From positions 1 to 64,000 of the forward strand of contig CACHWJ010000004.1 in NCBI GenBank assembly GCA_902583635.1: a stretch of DNA of 64,000 nt, given 5' to 3'. The notes below the pieces were generated by a model. The model ran no database searches, was not told where the DNA came from, and saw only the letters and a program-made list of their open reading frames with translations. The position numbers and the translations under genes are program-made. This document shows positions 15,933-25,597 of the stretch, one piece after another. How positions within the stretch are numbered: the first letter of the stretch is position 1; the number at the start of each line of letters is the position of its first letter. Origin of the DNA: an uncultured Pelagibacteraceae bacterium (lineage in GTDB: Bacteria > Pseudomonadota > Alphaproteobacteria > Pelagibacterales > Pelagibacteraceae).

Positions 15933-16979
15933 ATGTCTGATATTACTCTTGGTATTATAGGAGGTGGACAGCTAGGTAGTATGTTGGCAATTGCTGCAAA
16001 AAAATTAAATATTAAAACTATAATTTTTTCTGATGATGTAGATGCTCCAGCTCAGAACTTTTGTAATAAATTTATTTCTGGAAATTATGATGATAAACAA
16101 AAAGTTTCTGATTTTGTTAATCAAGTTAATGTTGTAACTTACGAATTTGAAAATATACCTTTTGAAACCCTTAAAGAAATAAACAAATTAAAACCTGTTT
16201 TGCCTAAACCTTCTGTAAATAGACTTATTCAACATCGACTGGCTGAAAAAGATTTTATAAATAAACTAAATATCAGAACTACAAGGTATGTATCAATTGA
16301 GAAAAAGTCGGACATAGATGCTTTGGAAAATTTTTTACCCGGTATATTAAAGACAACAACACTTGGTTATGATGGAAAAGGACAACATCCAATAAGCTCA
16401 AGCGATGAGTTAAATTCCGTCAATTTAGATTTTTCCAGGGGGTATATTCTTGAGAAACTTGTTAAACTAAAAAAAGAAATCTCAATAATTATTACTAGAT
16501 TTAATAATAATAAATACGAAATTTATGAGCCTATTGAGAATACACATGAAGATCAAATATTAAAATATTCTAAAATACCTGCTGAAATAAATGAGAAAAT
16601 TTTTAATCAATCTAAAGATTGGGCAATGCTGATAGCAGAAGAACTTAAATATGTTGGAACTTTATGTGTAGAATTTTTTATTGATAGAAATGACAACTTA
16701 TATGTTAACGAAGTTGCGCCAAGAGTGCATAATTCTGGCCATCTAACAATTAATGCATACAATGTAAGTCAATTTGAAAATCATGTAAGAGCTGTTTGTG
16801 GGTTAGAGCAAATTCCATTAAAAAAAATTTCAAATGCAAAAATGATTAATTTACTTGGTGATCAGATATCTCAATATAGAAATTCTCCCAACTTAAAAGA
16901 GAATGAATTTTTCTTTGATTATTTAAAAAAAGAAATTAAAGAAAAAAGAAAAATGGGTCATATCACAATATTAATTTAG
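15933..16979 (+). CDS. purK: 5-(carboxyamino)imidazole ribonucleotide synthase
   Basis: ATP-grasp enzyme of 348 residues that makes N5-CAIR from AIR, bicarbonate and ATP, feeding PurE. The N-terminal fold begins GIIGGGQLGSMLAIAAKKL, the ATP-grasp core includes ILKTTTLGYDGKGQHPI and YILEKLVKLKKEISIIITR, and the metal-binding end is VNEVAPRVHNSGH. The length is close to normal (about 355). It ends with TAG directly followed by the ATG of the acetyltransferase gene, so a three-gene transcript is likely. Confidence 0.96.
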   Translation: MSDITLGIIGGGQLGSMLAIAAKKLNIKTIIFSDDVDAPAQNFCNKFISGNYDDKQKVSDFVNQVNVVTYEFENIPFETLKEINKLKPVLPKPSVNRLIQHRLAEKDFINKLNIRTTRYVSIEKKSDIDALENFLPGILKTTTLGYDGKGQHPISSSDELNSVNLDFSRGYILEKLVKLKKEISIIITRFNNNKYEIYEPIENTHEDQILKYSKIPAEINEKIFNQSKDWAMLIAEELKYVGTLCVEFFIDRNDNLYVNEVAPRVHNSGHLTINAYNVSQFENHVRAVCGLEQIPLKKISNAKMINLLGDQISQYRNSPNLKENEFFFDYLKKEIKEKRKMGHITILI

Positions 16980-17447
16980 ATGTTTAAATCATTAGAAGGT
17001 AATTTTGATAATCCTAAAGTTCATGAACTTCTTAGTAAACACTTTGTTGAACTTAGAGCAGCATCTCCAGAAGGTAGCGCTCATGTTTTAGATATTCCTG
17101 GTCTTAAAGTATCATCGATAAAATTTTGGAGCTTATGGCAAGATGAAAATCTAATAGGTTGCGGTGCTCTTAAATTTTTAGATGAGGATCATGGGGAATT
17201 CAAATCTATAAGAATTCATGATAATTTTAGACATAAGGGATATGGAATGAGTGTAGTTGGTCATTTAATTAATGAAGCCAAGAAACTAAACATTAAAAGA
17301 TTAAGTATTGAAACTGGTGCAGGAGATTTTTTTCTACCAGCAAGAAAACTTTTTAAAAAATGTGAATTTAAAGAATGTGAACCATTTGCACATTATAAAG
17401 AAGATGTAAATTCTGTATATTTGACTAAAATTATTGACACAAATTAA
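16980..17447 (+). CDS. GNAT-family N-acetyltransferase
   Basis: A 155-residue acetyl-CoA-dependent N-acetyltransferase. The core includes WQDENLIGCGALKFLDEDHG (strand pair), then EFKSIRIHDNFRHKGYGMSV, where RHKGYG is the R/Q-x-x-G-x-G acetyl-CoA loop (motif A), and RLSIETGAGDFFLPARKLFK with KKCEFKECEPF near the end, as in PA4866/YedL-type members. The start codon abuts the purK stop. Substrate unknown; no functional link to purines is evident beyond co-transcription. Confidence 0.88.
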   Translation: MFKSLEGNFDNPKVHELLSKHFVELRAASPEGSAHVLDIPGLKVSSIKFWSLWQDENLIGCGALKFLDEDHGEFKSIRIHDNFRHKGYGMSVVGHLINEAKKLNIKRLSIETGAGDFFLPARKLFKKCEFKECEPFAHYKEDVNSVYLTKIIDTN

Positions 17448-17476
17448 AAAATTTTTTTAATTTATAACATATTTTG

Positions 17477-17503
17477 TTGACAAAACCCTTTAAAGTCTAA
17501 ACA
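17477..17503 (+). promoter_or_regulatory. Candidate promoter for the cold-shock gene
   Basis: TTGACA at 17477-17482 is a perfect -35 hexamer. The best -10 match is TAAACA at 17498-17503, with a spacer of only 15 b. A start about 55 b upstream of the ATG would leave a leader, as cold-shock genes often have. Weak because of the short spacer. Confidence 0.35.
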
Positions 17504-17563
17504 AAGCCAGAATTACTTAATTATAAGTAATAAATTAATACAACAAAAAGTAAGAAGAAAAAT

Positions 17564-17770
17564 ATGAGTCTACAAGGAAAAGTAAAATGGTTCAATCCAA
17601 CCAAAGGTTTTGGTTTTATTGAAAGAGAAGATAAAGAAAAAGATGTGTTTGTACATGTTTCAGCTGTAAGAGATGCTGGTATGAACGGTTTAGATGAGGG
17701 TCAAGCTTTGACTTTCGATGTTGAAGATGGTCCTAAAGGTCCTTCAGCAGTTAACTTAAAAACTGCATAA
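17564..17770 (+). CDS. Cold-shock domain protein
   Basis: A 68-residue CspA-type single-domain nucleic-acid chaperone. RNP1 is [10 protein letters not shown] (about residues 14-23) and RNP2 is VFVHVSAVR (about 29-37); the opening [14 protein letters not shown] is typical. The C-terminus ([16 protein letters not shown]) has the usual GPxAxNV-like end. It is a monocistronic gene preceded by a TTGACA element and followed by a large inverted repeat. Several paralogues normally exist per genome, so no letter is assigned. Confidence 0.95.
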   Translation: MSLQGKVKWFNPTKGFGFIEREDKEKDVFVHVSAVRDAGMNGLDEGQALTFDVEDGPKGPSAVNLKTA

Positions 17771-17782
17771 TTTCACACTTCC

Positions 17783-17835
17783 TATTGGCTGAAAACATTT
17801 ACTTAGTTTTTCTAATTTATATATTTCAGCCAATA
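17783..17835. repeat. 12-bp perfect inverted repeat downstream of the cold-shock gene
   Basis: TATTGGCTGAAA (17783-17794) and its exact reverse complement TTTCAGCCAATA (17824-17835) flank a 29-base AT-rich interior. In RNA this forms a 12-bp stem with a large loop. No T tract follows the right arm, so it is not a classic intrinsic terminator; it may be a 3'-UTR stability element, a protein operator or part of a small RNA. Confidence 0.65.
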
Positions 17836-17917
17836 CCGAATAATGAAAATCAACGTTTAAACACAATTATTAATTATTAAAAAATTAAAATCAAAATTTA
17901 TAAATTAATTAAAAATT

Positions 17918-18664
17918 ATGATTGGAATTTTAGGTGGAATGGGAACTCAAGCAGGACTTGATTTTTGTAACAAGCTTGCAGTCCTGAATAGAGGAAGAAT
18001 TGATCAAGAATATCCCTTATTTTTACTCTACAACAAATCCAATATTCCTGGTAGACCTGAGTCAATTGGATCTCAAACAAAAAATCTTTCTAACAAATCA
18101 ACAAACAAGAAAAGCAAAATAAAGTACGAAAGAGTTTTAAAAAGTTTACTTAAAGGTTGTAAATTACTTGAGAAAAATAAATGTAAATTTATTGTTATAC
18201 CCTGTAATACAGCTCATTATTGGTATGATGATTTACGAAAAAAAATAAATATTCCAATAATTAATATGCCAAAAGAGGTATTTAAATTTACAAAAAAAAA
18301 TTGTAAAAAAAATTCAAAAGTAGGACTTCTAGCTACTGAAGGAACTTTAAAAACTGGCGTTTATAATAATTTTTTTGATAAAAATTATAATATTGTAATA
18401 CCAAAAGAAAGTATTCAGAAAAAATCTGTAAATAAAGCAATAAAATTTGTAAAAATGGGAAATGTGCGAGCTGCAGAAAAAGTCATCAAACCTGCAATAA
18501 ACTATTTGGTGGGTATGAAATGTAAAAAAATAATTTTAGGATGTACAGAGCTTCCTATAGCAATATTTGCATTTAAATCATTCAAAAATATAAAATCTTC
18601 AAAAATATTTTTAGATCCTAATCTTATTTTGGCAGAATCAGCCATGGCAAAATATAAGAATTAA
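17918..18664 (+). CDS. Aspartate/glutamate racemase family protein
   Basis: A 248-residue cofactor-independent amino-acid racemase family member. The start MIGILGGMGTQAGLDFCNKL matches the family, and the two catalytic cysteines are present: Cys96 in VIPCNTAHYW and Cys209 in LGCTELPIA. The segment LLATEGTLKTGVYNNFF is also typical. Likely substrates are aspartate or glutamate, but some members act on hydantoins or other acids. The following orphan gene starts 3 b after its stop. Preceded by the inverted repeat region. Confidence 0.88.
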   Translation: MIGILGGMGTQAGLDFCNKLAVLNRGRIDQEYPLFLLYNKSNIPGRPESIGSQTKNLSNKSTNKKSKIKYERVLKSLLKGCKLLEKNKCKFIVIPCNTAHYWYDDLRKKINIPIINMPKEVFKFTKKNCKKNSKVGLLATEGTLKTGVYNNFFDKNYNIVIPKESIQKKSVNKAIKFVKMGNVRAAEKVIKPAINYLVGMKCKKIILGCTELPIAIFAFKSFKNIKSSKIFLDPNLILAESAMAKYKN

Positions 18665-18667
18665 GTT

Positions 18668-19108
18668 ATGCAGTCAAAGATTGAAAAGCCTTACGTGCTT
18701 AGAGTTGCCGAGTATATTTATTTTAAAATTATCGAAATTAAGTATAAAAATCCAGAAACAAATAATATTCAAGCATTTGAAATATTCATGACCTCTAAAG
18801 AGTATGAATTAATAAGCTCAGGTGAATTTCATGATAAGTGGTTCGAGAAATTAAAAAAGAATAATTTTGTTGATGAAATAACCGGAAAAAAAATAAATAA
18901 CGAAACTATAAAATTATTAGAAGTACAAAAAGATTCTATGAAAAAACTTTTAATGAAAATCCCCAAACTTTATTACACCAAAAGCCATTTCCCATTAGAA
19001 ATATCTCAAAGAGCCTTTGATCATCTTTGGCGGGTTTGTGAAAGTTACGAGATGTGGTGTAAAGAGACTAAGCAAGACAAATTAATAAAATTAGATATTT
19101 TAAATTAG
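18668..19108 (+). CDS. Uncharacterised 146-residue protein
   Basis: Not recognised. A soluble protein without signal peptide, starting MQSKIEKPYVLRVAEYIYFK, with an internal charged alpha-helical region and a C-terminal segment PLEISQRAFDHLWRVCESYE, followed by MWCKETKQDKLIKLD. A conserved-looking W-R-V-C and M-W-C pair of cysteines lies near residues 124 and 132. It starts 3 b after the racemase stop, so it is probably co-transcribed, and it overlaps the convergent lipoprotein gene by four bases. Function unknown. Confidence 0.7.
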   Translation: MQSKIEKPYVLRVAEYIYFKIIEIKYKNPETNNIQAFEIFMTSKEYELISSGEFHDKWFEKLKKNNFVDEITGKKINNETIKLLEVQKDSMKKLLMKIPKLYYTKSHFPLEISQRAFDHLWRVCESYEMWCKETKQDKLIKLDILN

Positions 19109-19401
19109 TTTGATAATAATTTCTGCCTTGTAGTCTCTATTCTTCTTTCAATTAACTGTTTTAATTTAACATGAAGTTTTTTTTCTTTATTTTTTTCATC
19201 AACTTTATCTTTAATATGGGTCAAGACATCTTTGCCAGTCTCATTTTTTATTGCAGTATTTGCTCCATATTGAAATCCTGCTTGAATTACATTTCCTGTA
19301 GTAGCTATAGTAACGCCTGGACCTAAAAGAGATGTTGTTTGAATACAGCCAGATAAAAAAATTAAAATAACCATGACAAAAAATATATTTAATATTTTCA
19401 T
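19105..19401 (-). CDS. Small lipoprotein
   Basis: A 98-residue protein with a lipoprotein signal: hydrophobic residues 4-15 followed by the lipobox LSGC, with the lipidated Cys19. The mature part has a glycine-rich stretch (LGPGVTIATTGNVIQAGF) that may be a short membrane-inserting hairpin, then a strongly charged coiled-coil-like tail (DKVDEKNKEKKLHVKLKQLI). No family is recognised beyond small outer- or inner-membrane lipoproteins. It is monocistronic and convergent with the orphan gene by a 4-base overlap. Confidence 0.75.
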   Translation of the reverse strand: MKILNIFFVMVILIFLSGCIQTTSLLGPGVTIATTGNVIQAGFQYGANTAIKNETGKDVLTHIKDKVDEKNKEKKLHVKLKQLIERRIETTRQKLLSN

Positions 19402-19509
19402 AAGTAATTATCTGATTAATACTTATTTAAAAATTCAACTCAAGATAGAATTAGTTCAAACTGAGTATTATTACTGCGACTATGTTGAATAATTAACTAT
19501 AAAACAAAA

Positions 19510-20360
19510 ATGATTAAAGTTTTTCCATTTATCTTTATTCTACTTTGGTCGTCTGCATTCATAACAACAAAACCAATTATAGATAACAGTGATCCTTTTT
19601 CTGCTCTTGCTTTTAGATTTGCTTTAGTTTCAATCGGTTTTTTCTTATTTTCTATTTATTCAAAAAAAAAGCTTTTTGTTGATAGGAGAAGTTTTTTTGA
19701 GTCTTTTTTTAGTGGTGTATTATTTCATGGTTTTTATCTTGGCGGTGTCTTTTACTCAATTTCAATTGGCATGCCCACAGCAATTGCGGCTTTAATTGTA
19801 ACCCTTCAACCAGTTCTCACAAATGCATTGAGTGGACCAATTTTAAATGAAAAAGTTTCTCTAAAACAATGGATAGGAGTATTGTTAGGTTTTTCTGGTG
19901 CAGTAATAGTCTTAGGTTTTGATTTAGGCTCTAAAATACCAACAGCAGGATTGATCGCGACTATAATCGCGTTATTAGCAATTACATTTTCTACTTTGTG
20001 GCAAAAAAAAATAAGTAATAAATTGCCTTTATCAGTCAGTAATATGAATCAAGCTTTGGGGGGGGGGTTGTTTTTCATATTGTGATAATTATTCTCTTTG
20101 CAAAACCTTACATAGATTTTTCAACCACTTTTTTAATTGCAATGAGTCATCAGATTTTTTTAGTTTCGTTTGGAGCTTTTACAATTTTAATGCTTTTAAT
20201 TAAAAGAAATTCTGCAAGTAAAACAGTTTCTATTTTTTTTTTAATTCCTCCTACTTCTGCATTAATGGCTTGGATTTTTTTAAACGAAAGGCTAAGTAAT
20301 TTAGATCTTCTAGGCTTTTTAATTGCAACAATTGGTGTTTATATAGCTACAAGAGATTAA
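19510..20360 (+). pseudogene. EamA/DMT-family transporter split by a frameshift in a G10 tract
   Basis: A drug/metabolite transporter of ten membrane segments in two EamA repeats, split in two frames. The first half runs in frame from ATG 19510 to a TGA at 20083-20085; the second continues in another frame to 20360. Both halves match one EamA protein (LWSSAFITTKPIIDNSDPFS at the start; AWIFLNERLSNLDLLGFLIA near the end). The break lies at a run of ten Gs at 20058-20067, in the segment MNQALGG. Eight or eleven Gs would restore a single frame. It is either a sequencing or assembly error, a decayed gene, or slippage-controlled expression; the last cannot be excluded. Confidence 0.8.
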
Positions 20361-20361
20361 A

Positions 20362-20949
20362 TTATTTTCCTATATAGCCAAATTCTAATGATGAGTCTGT
20401 TATTGAATGATATAGTGACTCTCCAAAACTTCTTAGGGCAAAAATTCTAAATGTATCTGGTTCGTCATTTATCATGTCAACAATTATTGACATTCCGTTA
20501 AATGTAGAATTCAGACAATTATTTTTATTTAATTCATTAAAGTTAAAAGGGCATCCTTTTTTTAAAACTTCTTTAGCATTATCCCCTTCTAGCTCAATAA
20601 TTGATTTTGAATGAGAAATATCAGTGACTGCAAAATCTACCTCTTCAAATTTTTTATCAATTTCAAAAAAAACTTCTTTTTGGGTTGTAATAACCAGCCA
20701 ATTTCTTGGTCCATTCCAGAGAATTCGAGTATTTTCATTATTTTCTACTGATAATGGTTTTGAAATTAGATTTAAATTATCTATTTTAATTTCTTCACAT
20801 ACAACATTCGAATTTTTATGTTGAACAATCTGTGTAATATATAAGTTTTTTATTTCTGAAATTTTAATTAAATTTTTTTCGTTTTTTCCTTCACAATCAC
20901 CAAATTGTCCTTTTTGGTGGATATTTTCTAAAGCTGATATTGAACTCAT
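20362..20949 (-). CDS. soxG: Sarcosine oxidase gamma subunit (or N-methylglutamate dehydrogenase MgdD)
   Basis: A 195-residue small subunit with a GcvT-like fold, typical of the gamma subunit of heterotetrameric sarcosine oxidase. Family marks are [34 protein letters not shown] and [15 protein letters not shown], ending in [20 protein letters not shown]. It is the last gene of the order B-D-A-G and its ATG overlaps the alpha gene stop by four bases (ATGA). The same four subunits make up N-methylglutamate dehydrogenase (mgdABCD), and sequence reading alone does not tell which this is. Confidence 0.88.
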   Translation of the reverse strand: MSSISALENIHQKGQFGDCEGKNEKNLIKISEIKNLYITQIVQHKNSNVVCEEIKIDNLNLISKPLSVENNENTRILWNGPRNWLVITTQKEVFFEIDKKFEEVDFAVTDISHSKSIIELEGDNAKEVLKKGCPFNFNELNKNNCLNSTFNGMSIIVDMINDEPDTFRIFALRSFGESLYHSITDSSLEFGYIGK

Positions 20950-23942
20950 GATCTAACTCTTTCTCCTTTTGGATCCACATAATGTGATGAAACTATTTCA
21001 ACTGGAATTACTTTATTTTTTAATGGAGACATAACAAATAATTTTTCACCAATCATGTTTTTTCCATCCTTTAAAATTGCAAGAGAAAAAGGATTATCAT
21101 GCTCTACACTCCAGCATGAAGCAGATATATGTCCTAATTTTTTGTTTGGTAAAGGAGCCTGAGCGTCTTTCACTAAATGAGAACCCTCTGGTATACTTGT
21201 TTTTTTATCTAAAGGGACAACTCCAACAATCTTTTGTCTATCGCTTGAGGTAAAAGCTTCTCTATTTAATGACCTTTTGCCAATAAAATCTTTCTTTTTA
21301 CTAATTAATCCCTCCAATGAAGTGTCATAAGAAATTGTTCTTCCATCAAGTTCTGATCCTGCCACATGTCCCATTTCAATTCTCAAAGTTGATAACGCTT
21401 CTGTTCCATAAGGCTGAACTTGAAACTCTTGACCTAATTCAATGATTTTTTCCCACATAAATTGTCCATTATTAGACTCTACATTCACCTCATAAGCTAA
21501 TTCGCCTGAAAATGAGATTCTAAAAATTCTAGCTTTAACCCCAAACAATTCAGACTCCATGTACCCCATGAAAGGCAGTCCTTCGTTTGAAACGTCATTA
21601 TTAGGAAGTAATTTTTCTAATAGTTTTCTAGATTTAGGTCCTGCAATTGCTGCACCAGCCCATTGTTCAGTTGTTGAAACTACATTAACATTTAATTCAG
21701 GCCAAACAAGTTGTAGATAATACTCTAAATGTGAAAGGACATTGGCAGCTTGAGCTGTAGTAGTTGTCATATGATAATGATTTTCAGAAATTCTAGTTGT
21801 TGTTCCATCATCCATGACTATCCCATCTTCTCTAAGCATCACTCCATATCTTGCTTTACCAACTGGCAACTTTAACCAAGCATTTGTGTAAACTCTATTT
21901 AGCAGTTCTGCAGCATCAGGACCTTTGATATCAATTTTTCCTAACGTGGTAACATCGCAAACACCAACATTCGTTCTAACATTTTTAGCTTCACGCTTAG
22001 ATGCTTCAAAAAGAGTTTCGCTTCCTTGTTGATAATATCTTGGTCTTAACCAAACTCCAGCATCAACAAATACTGCATTATTTTTTTCATGCCATGAATG
22101 CATAGGGGATTTACGAGTAGGTTTAGAATGTTGTCCAACTTCTCTTCCTACAATTGCTCCAATAGATATTGGAGTGTATGGAGGTCTAAAAGTAGTATGA
22201 CCTACTGCAGGTACAACTTTATTTTCAATATCTGAAACTAATTGTAGTCCATTCAAATTGCTTGTTTTACCTTGGTCGGTTGCCATTCCTAAAGTTGTGT
22301 ATCTTTTAACATGCTCTATTGATCGATACCCTTCCTTTAAAGCTATTTCGATATCTGAAACAGCAACATCATTTTGAAAATCTAAAAATCTCTTATAACT
22401 TTTTCCTTTAGGCAGGGGCACACACCAAAACTTATCATGTTGAGAAGATTTTTTTTCAACTACATTTGGAAAAGAAATTTTATTATCGTTGTTTGTAATC
22501 TTTTTCGATAAATCTTGGCCAGCTATAAACGAATCTTTTAACGTTTCTTCTAATGTAAAAATCCCATTAGCAGCACCTAAGGTTGTTTCTTTCTGCTTAG
22601 ATGTCCCAGGCACAAAGGCGTCAATTTCTTCCTTAAATTTAGTTTTATTTCCTGATTGTGAAGCTAGATGAATAGTTGGCGTCCAAAAACCTGAAACACA
22701 AATACAATCACACTTAATATTTTCTAGTGTTCCAAGTTGCTTTTTATCATCTGAAATTTTTGCTATATCTGCTGAACTTACTTTTTTGTATCCCTGTGCG
22801 GCAACAACAACATGCGAAAATTTTATTTTAATACCAAGATTAATTGCTTCATCAATTATTTCTGATTGTGGATTAACTCTAGAGTCTAAAATAATTGGAT
22901 TGACTCCATTTTTTTTAAATTCAATTGCTGTCTCATATCCACTGTCATTATTTGTAAAAACTAACGGATTTTTACCGACTAACACTCCGTAAACTTTTAA
23001 ATATTCTTTTGCTGCTGAGGACAACATCACGCCAGGAGTATCATTATTCCCAAAAACCAGTGGTCTTTCAATTGATCCTGAAGAAATTAAAACCTCTTTT
23101 GCCCTAATATACCAAAGTCTTTGTTTTGGATGATATTTTTTTGTTTTTGGTAGATGATCGCTAACTTTTTCTGACATCACTAACATATTATGATCATAGT
23201 ACCCAAAAACTTGAGATCTGTTTTTAACAACCACATTTGGCATTTCTTTTAATTCAGAAATAATACTGTTTGCCCAATCCTCACCTGATTGATTTCCAAT
23301 ATTTACATCACTAGTTAACAGAGATCCTCCAAATCTTGGTTTATCTTCAGCTAAGATTACTCTTGCACCATTTTTTGCAGCGGCATAAGCACTTGCTAAA
23401 CCGGATGGACCAGAACCAGCAATTAATAAGTCACAATACTCATATTTATGTTCATATCTCTCTTTATCATGTTTTGTAGAAGCAACACCTAAGCCTGCAG
23501 CTTTTCTAATAAAAGGTTCATAAACTCGATACCAAAAACTTTTAGGCCACATGAATGTCTTATAATAAAATCCTGCAGGTAAAAAAATTTTTAAAAAGTT
23601 ATTTATTGCACCAATATCAAAATTTACACTTGGCCAACAATTTACACTTTTGGCTTCTAGTCCTTCAAAAAGCTCTTGCTCAGTAGCTTTAATATTTGGC
23701 TCTGTCTCATTATTTCTATAAAGTTGAACGATCGCATAAGGCTCATCTACCCCAGCTCCAAAAAACCCTCTTGGTCTATGATATTTAAAGCTTCTACCCA
23801 CTAAATGTACTCCATTAGCAATTAAAGCAGATGCTAAAGTATCTCCCTCGTAACCATAGTATTTTTTTCCGTTAAATTTAAATGATAATTTTTTATCTCT
23901 ATTAATTAGACCACCATTTTCTAATCTAAATTTTTGAGTCAT
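20946..23942 (-). CDS. soxA: Sarcosine oxidase alpha subunit (or MgdC)
   Basis: The large 998-residue subunit, with three parts in order: an N-terminal ferredoxin-like domain (to about residue 95, including [20 protein letters not shown]), an NAD-binding domain with [20 protein letters not shown] (about residues 152-171), and a C-terminal GcvT-type folate domain from about 600. The complex oxidises sarcosine to glycine with O2 or another acceptor and delivers the methyl carbon to THF as 5,10-methylene-THF. Coupled to soxG by ATGA and immediately after soxD. The alternative identity is the homologous N-methylglutamate dehydrogenase subunit. Confidence 0.93.
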   Translation of the reverse strand: MTQKFRLENGGLINRDKKLSFKFNGKKYYGYEGDTLASALIANGVHLVGRSFKYHRPRGFFGAGVDEPYAIVQLYRNNETEPNIKATEQELFEGLEAKSVNCWPSVNFDIGAINNFLKIFLPAGFYYKTFMWPKSFWYRVYEPFIRKAAGLGVASTKHDKERYEHKYEYCDLLIAGSGPSGLASAYAAAKNGARVILAEDKPRFGGSLLTSDVNIGNQSGEDWANSIISELKEMPNVVVKNRSQVFGYYDHNMLVMSEKVSDHLPKTKKYHPKQRLWYIRAKEVLISSGSIERPLVFGNNDTPGVMLSSAAKEYLKVYGVLVGKNPLVFTNNDSGYETAIEFKKNGVNPIILDSRVNPQSEIIDEAINLGIKIKFSHVVVAAQGYKKVSSADIAKISDDKKQLGTLENIKCDCICVSGFWTPTIHLASQSGNKTKFKEEIDAFVPGTSKQKETTLGAANGIFTLEETLKDSFIAGQDLSKKITNNDNKISFPNVVEKKSSQHDKFWCVPLPKGKSYKRFLDFQNDVAVSDIEIALKEGYRSIEHVKRYTTLGMATDQGKTSNLNGLQLVSDIENKVVPAVGHTTFRPPYTPISIGAIVGREVGQHSKPTRKSPMHSWHEKNNAVFVDAGVWLRPRYYQQGSETLFEASKREAKNVRTNVGVCDVTTLGKIDIKGPDAAELLNRVYTNAWLKLPVGKARYGVMLREDGIVMDDGTTTRISENHYHMTTTTAQAANVLSHLEYYLQLVWPELNVNVVSTTEQWAGAAIAGPKSRKLLEKLLPNNDVSNEGLPFMGYMESELFGVKARIFRISFSGELAYEVNVESNNGQFMWEKIIELGQEFQVQPYGTEALSTLRIEMGHVAGSELDGRTISYDTSLEGLISKKKDFIGKRSLNREAFTSSDRQKIVGVVPLDKKTSIPEGSHLVKDAQAPLPNKKLGHISASCWSVEHDNPFSLAILKDGKNMIGEKLFVMSPLKNKVIPVEIVSSHYVDPKGERVRS

Positions 23943-24212
23943 TTAAGAAATTTCCTCATCAGCTTTATATGTATTAAATATTTCATGAGTAGCAGTGTCT
24001 CTTTCCACCTTAATCCATTGTCTACATCCAGATAAATGCTGCCACAACTCTAAGTGCTTACCTCTTAAACTTTTTCGATTATAAACAAAGTTATCCCATT
24101 CTTCATCAGAGATTTCTTTATTAAGCTCAGGTCTTTTTACACTAGCATCCCCACCATAAGAAAATTCATTTTGTGATCTCATCCCACAATGCGGGCATTT
24201 AATGTGAAGCAT
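23943..24212 (-). CDS. soxD: Sarcosine oxidase delta subunit (or MgdB)
   Basis: An 89-residue zinc-binding small subunit. The expected ligands are present: Cys6 and Cys9 in IKCPHCGMR, His59 in LWQHLSG and Cys63 in GCRQW. The strongly conserved centre (EFSYGGDASVKRPELNKEIS then WDNFVYNRKSLRGKHLELW) matches the delta-subunit family over the whole length. It lies between soxB and soxA with no intergenic space, the order known for soxBDAG operons. Its role is structural, binding at the interface of alpha and the other subunits. Confidence 0.95.
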   Translation of the reverse strand: MLHIKCPHCGMRSQNEFSYGGDASVKRPELNKEISDEEWDNFVYNRKSLRGKHLELWQHLSGCRQWIKVERDTATHEIFNTYKADEEIS

Positions 24213-25469
24213 TTAAGATATCCAGGTCTTAGTACCAAGTCCCTTTTCATCAATTAAGTATCCAGTACTAAATCGATTTAGACTAAATCCAGCATTCAGT
24301 TCGTGAACTCTATCTTGAGCGATTGTATGAGCGAATGTCCAACCTGAAGCTGGCGTTGCTTTAAAACCACCATAACACCAACCACAGTTTAAATACAAAC
24401 CATCAATATGTGTTTTATCTATAATAGGTGAACCATCCATTGACATATCCATTATACCACCCCAAGTTCTAAGCATTTTCAATTTGCTTAAAAAAGGCAT
24501 CATGGCAATTCCTTCTGTTAAAACATGTTGAAGAGTTGGTAAATTTCCCCTTTGAGCGTAACTATTATACCCATCAAGGTCTCCACCCATTACCATTTCT
24601 CCTTTATCAGATTGACTTATGTAAAAATGACCTGCACCAAAAGTTACTACTCTATCTAAAATTGGTTTAACAGGCTCTGATACACATGCTTGAAGAAGGT
24701 GAGTTTCTATTGGCAAAGTCATATTTAACTTTTCAGCTAAAATATTTGTGCTTCCAGCAACACATAATCCAACTTTTTTAGTTTTTATATTTCCTCGAGA
24801 TGTTCTTATGCCATTAATCTTACCTGCTGTAATATCAAAACCAGTTACTTCACAATTTTGAATTATATCAACACCCATAGAGTCTGCTTGACGTGCGTAA
24901 CCCCAAGCAACTGCATCGTGTCTTGCTGTACCTGCACTTGGCTGCATTAATCCACCAAAAATTGGAAACCTTACATTTTCTGAAAAGTCAGCCATTGGAA
25001 TTATTTCTTTCACTTGTTCACGGTTTAACAAAACAGCATCAATTCCATTTAATCTCATCGAATTTCCTCGTCTTGCGTAGGTATTCATTTGTGCATCTGA
25101 GTGTGCAAGATTAATAATTCCTCTAGGTGAGAACATCACATTATAATTTAAATCCTGGCTCATTTTTCTCCACAGATCCATTCCAAATTCACTGAAGAGT
25201 GCGTTCTCATCATGCATATAGTTTGATCTAATTATCGTTGTATTTCTTCCAACGTTTCCTCCACCTATCCAGCCTTTTTCGATAATTGCAACTTTTGTAA
25301 TATTATGTTCTTTTGCAAGGTAATATGCAGTGGCAAGTCCATGGCCTCCACCACCAATAATAACTACATCATATTCCTCTTTTGGGGTTGGATCCTTCCA
25401 AGCTAAATCCCAGTTTTCATGATTAGAAAATGCGTTTTTAACTAAATTAAATATGGAGTATTTTTGCAT
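24213..25469 (-). CDS. soxB: Sarcosine oxidase beta subunit (or MgdA)
   Basis: A 418-residue FAD/FMN subunit with the GxGxxG turn at VVIIGGGGHGLATAYYLA (about residues 35-52), then GWIGGGNVGRNTTIIRSNY. SAGTARHDAVAWGYAR contains His184, at the position that carries covalent FMN in the Corynebacterium enzyme. It performs the amine oxidation, producing an imine that is then hydrolysed or passed to THF. First gene of the B-D-A-G operon, divergent from formate-THF ligase across 128 b, so the methylene-THF produced can be routed onward. Confidence 0.93.
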   Translation of the reverse strand: MQKYSIFNLVKNAFSNHENWDLAWKDPTPKEEYDVVIIGGGGHGLATAYYLAKEHNITKVAIIEKGWIGGGNVGRNTTIIRSNYMHDENALFSEFGMDLWRKMSQDLNYNVMFSPRGIINLAHSDAQMNTYARRGNSMRLNGIDAVLLNREQVKEIIPMADFSENVRFPIFGGLMQPSAGTARHDAVAWGYARQADSMGVDIIQNCEVTGFDITAGKINGIRTSRGNIKTKKVGLCVAGSTNILAEKLNMTLPIETHLLQACVSEPVKPILDRVVTFGAGHFYISQSDKGEMVMGGDLDGYNSYAQRGNLPTLQHVLTEGIAMMPFLSKLKMLRTWGGIMDMSMDGSPIIDKTHIDGLYLNCGWCYGGFKATPASGWTFAHTIAQDRVHELNAGFSLNRFSTGYLIDEKGLGTKTWIS

Positions 25470-25597
25470 TAATTAATTTTATAACAAAGAATATAAATAG
25501 TTCTTATTTTTTTTATATATATTTTTTAGAAGTTTCCAAATATGACAAAAAAGGATAAGAAGTCTGCAACGATAACATATTATTTATAGGATTAATA

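Noticed and set aside
25542..25589. A 15-codon open frame ([15 protein letters not shown]) just before formate-THF ligase, considered as a leader peptide
   Set aside because: No run of regulatory codons, no attenuator hairpin after it, and such short frames are frequent by chance in AT-rich gaps.
25470..25597. A riboswitch or other structured leader upstream of formate-THF ligase
   Set aside because: No convincing helices or known aptamer core (THF, glycine, SAM) could be recognised by eye.
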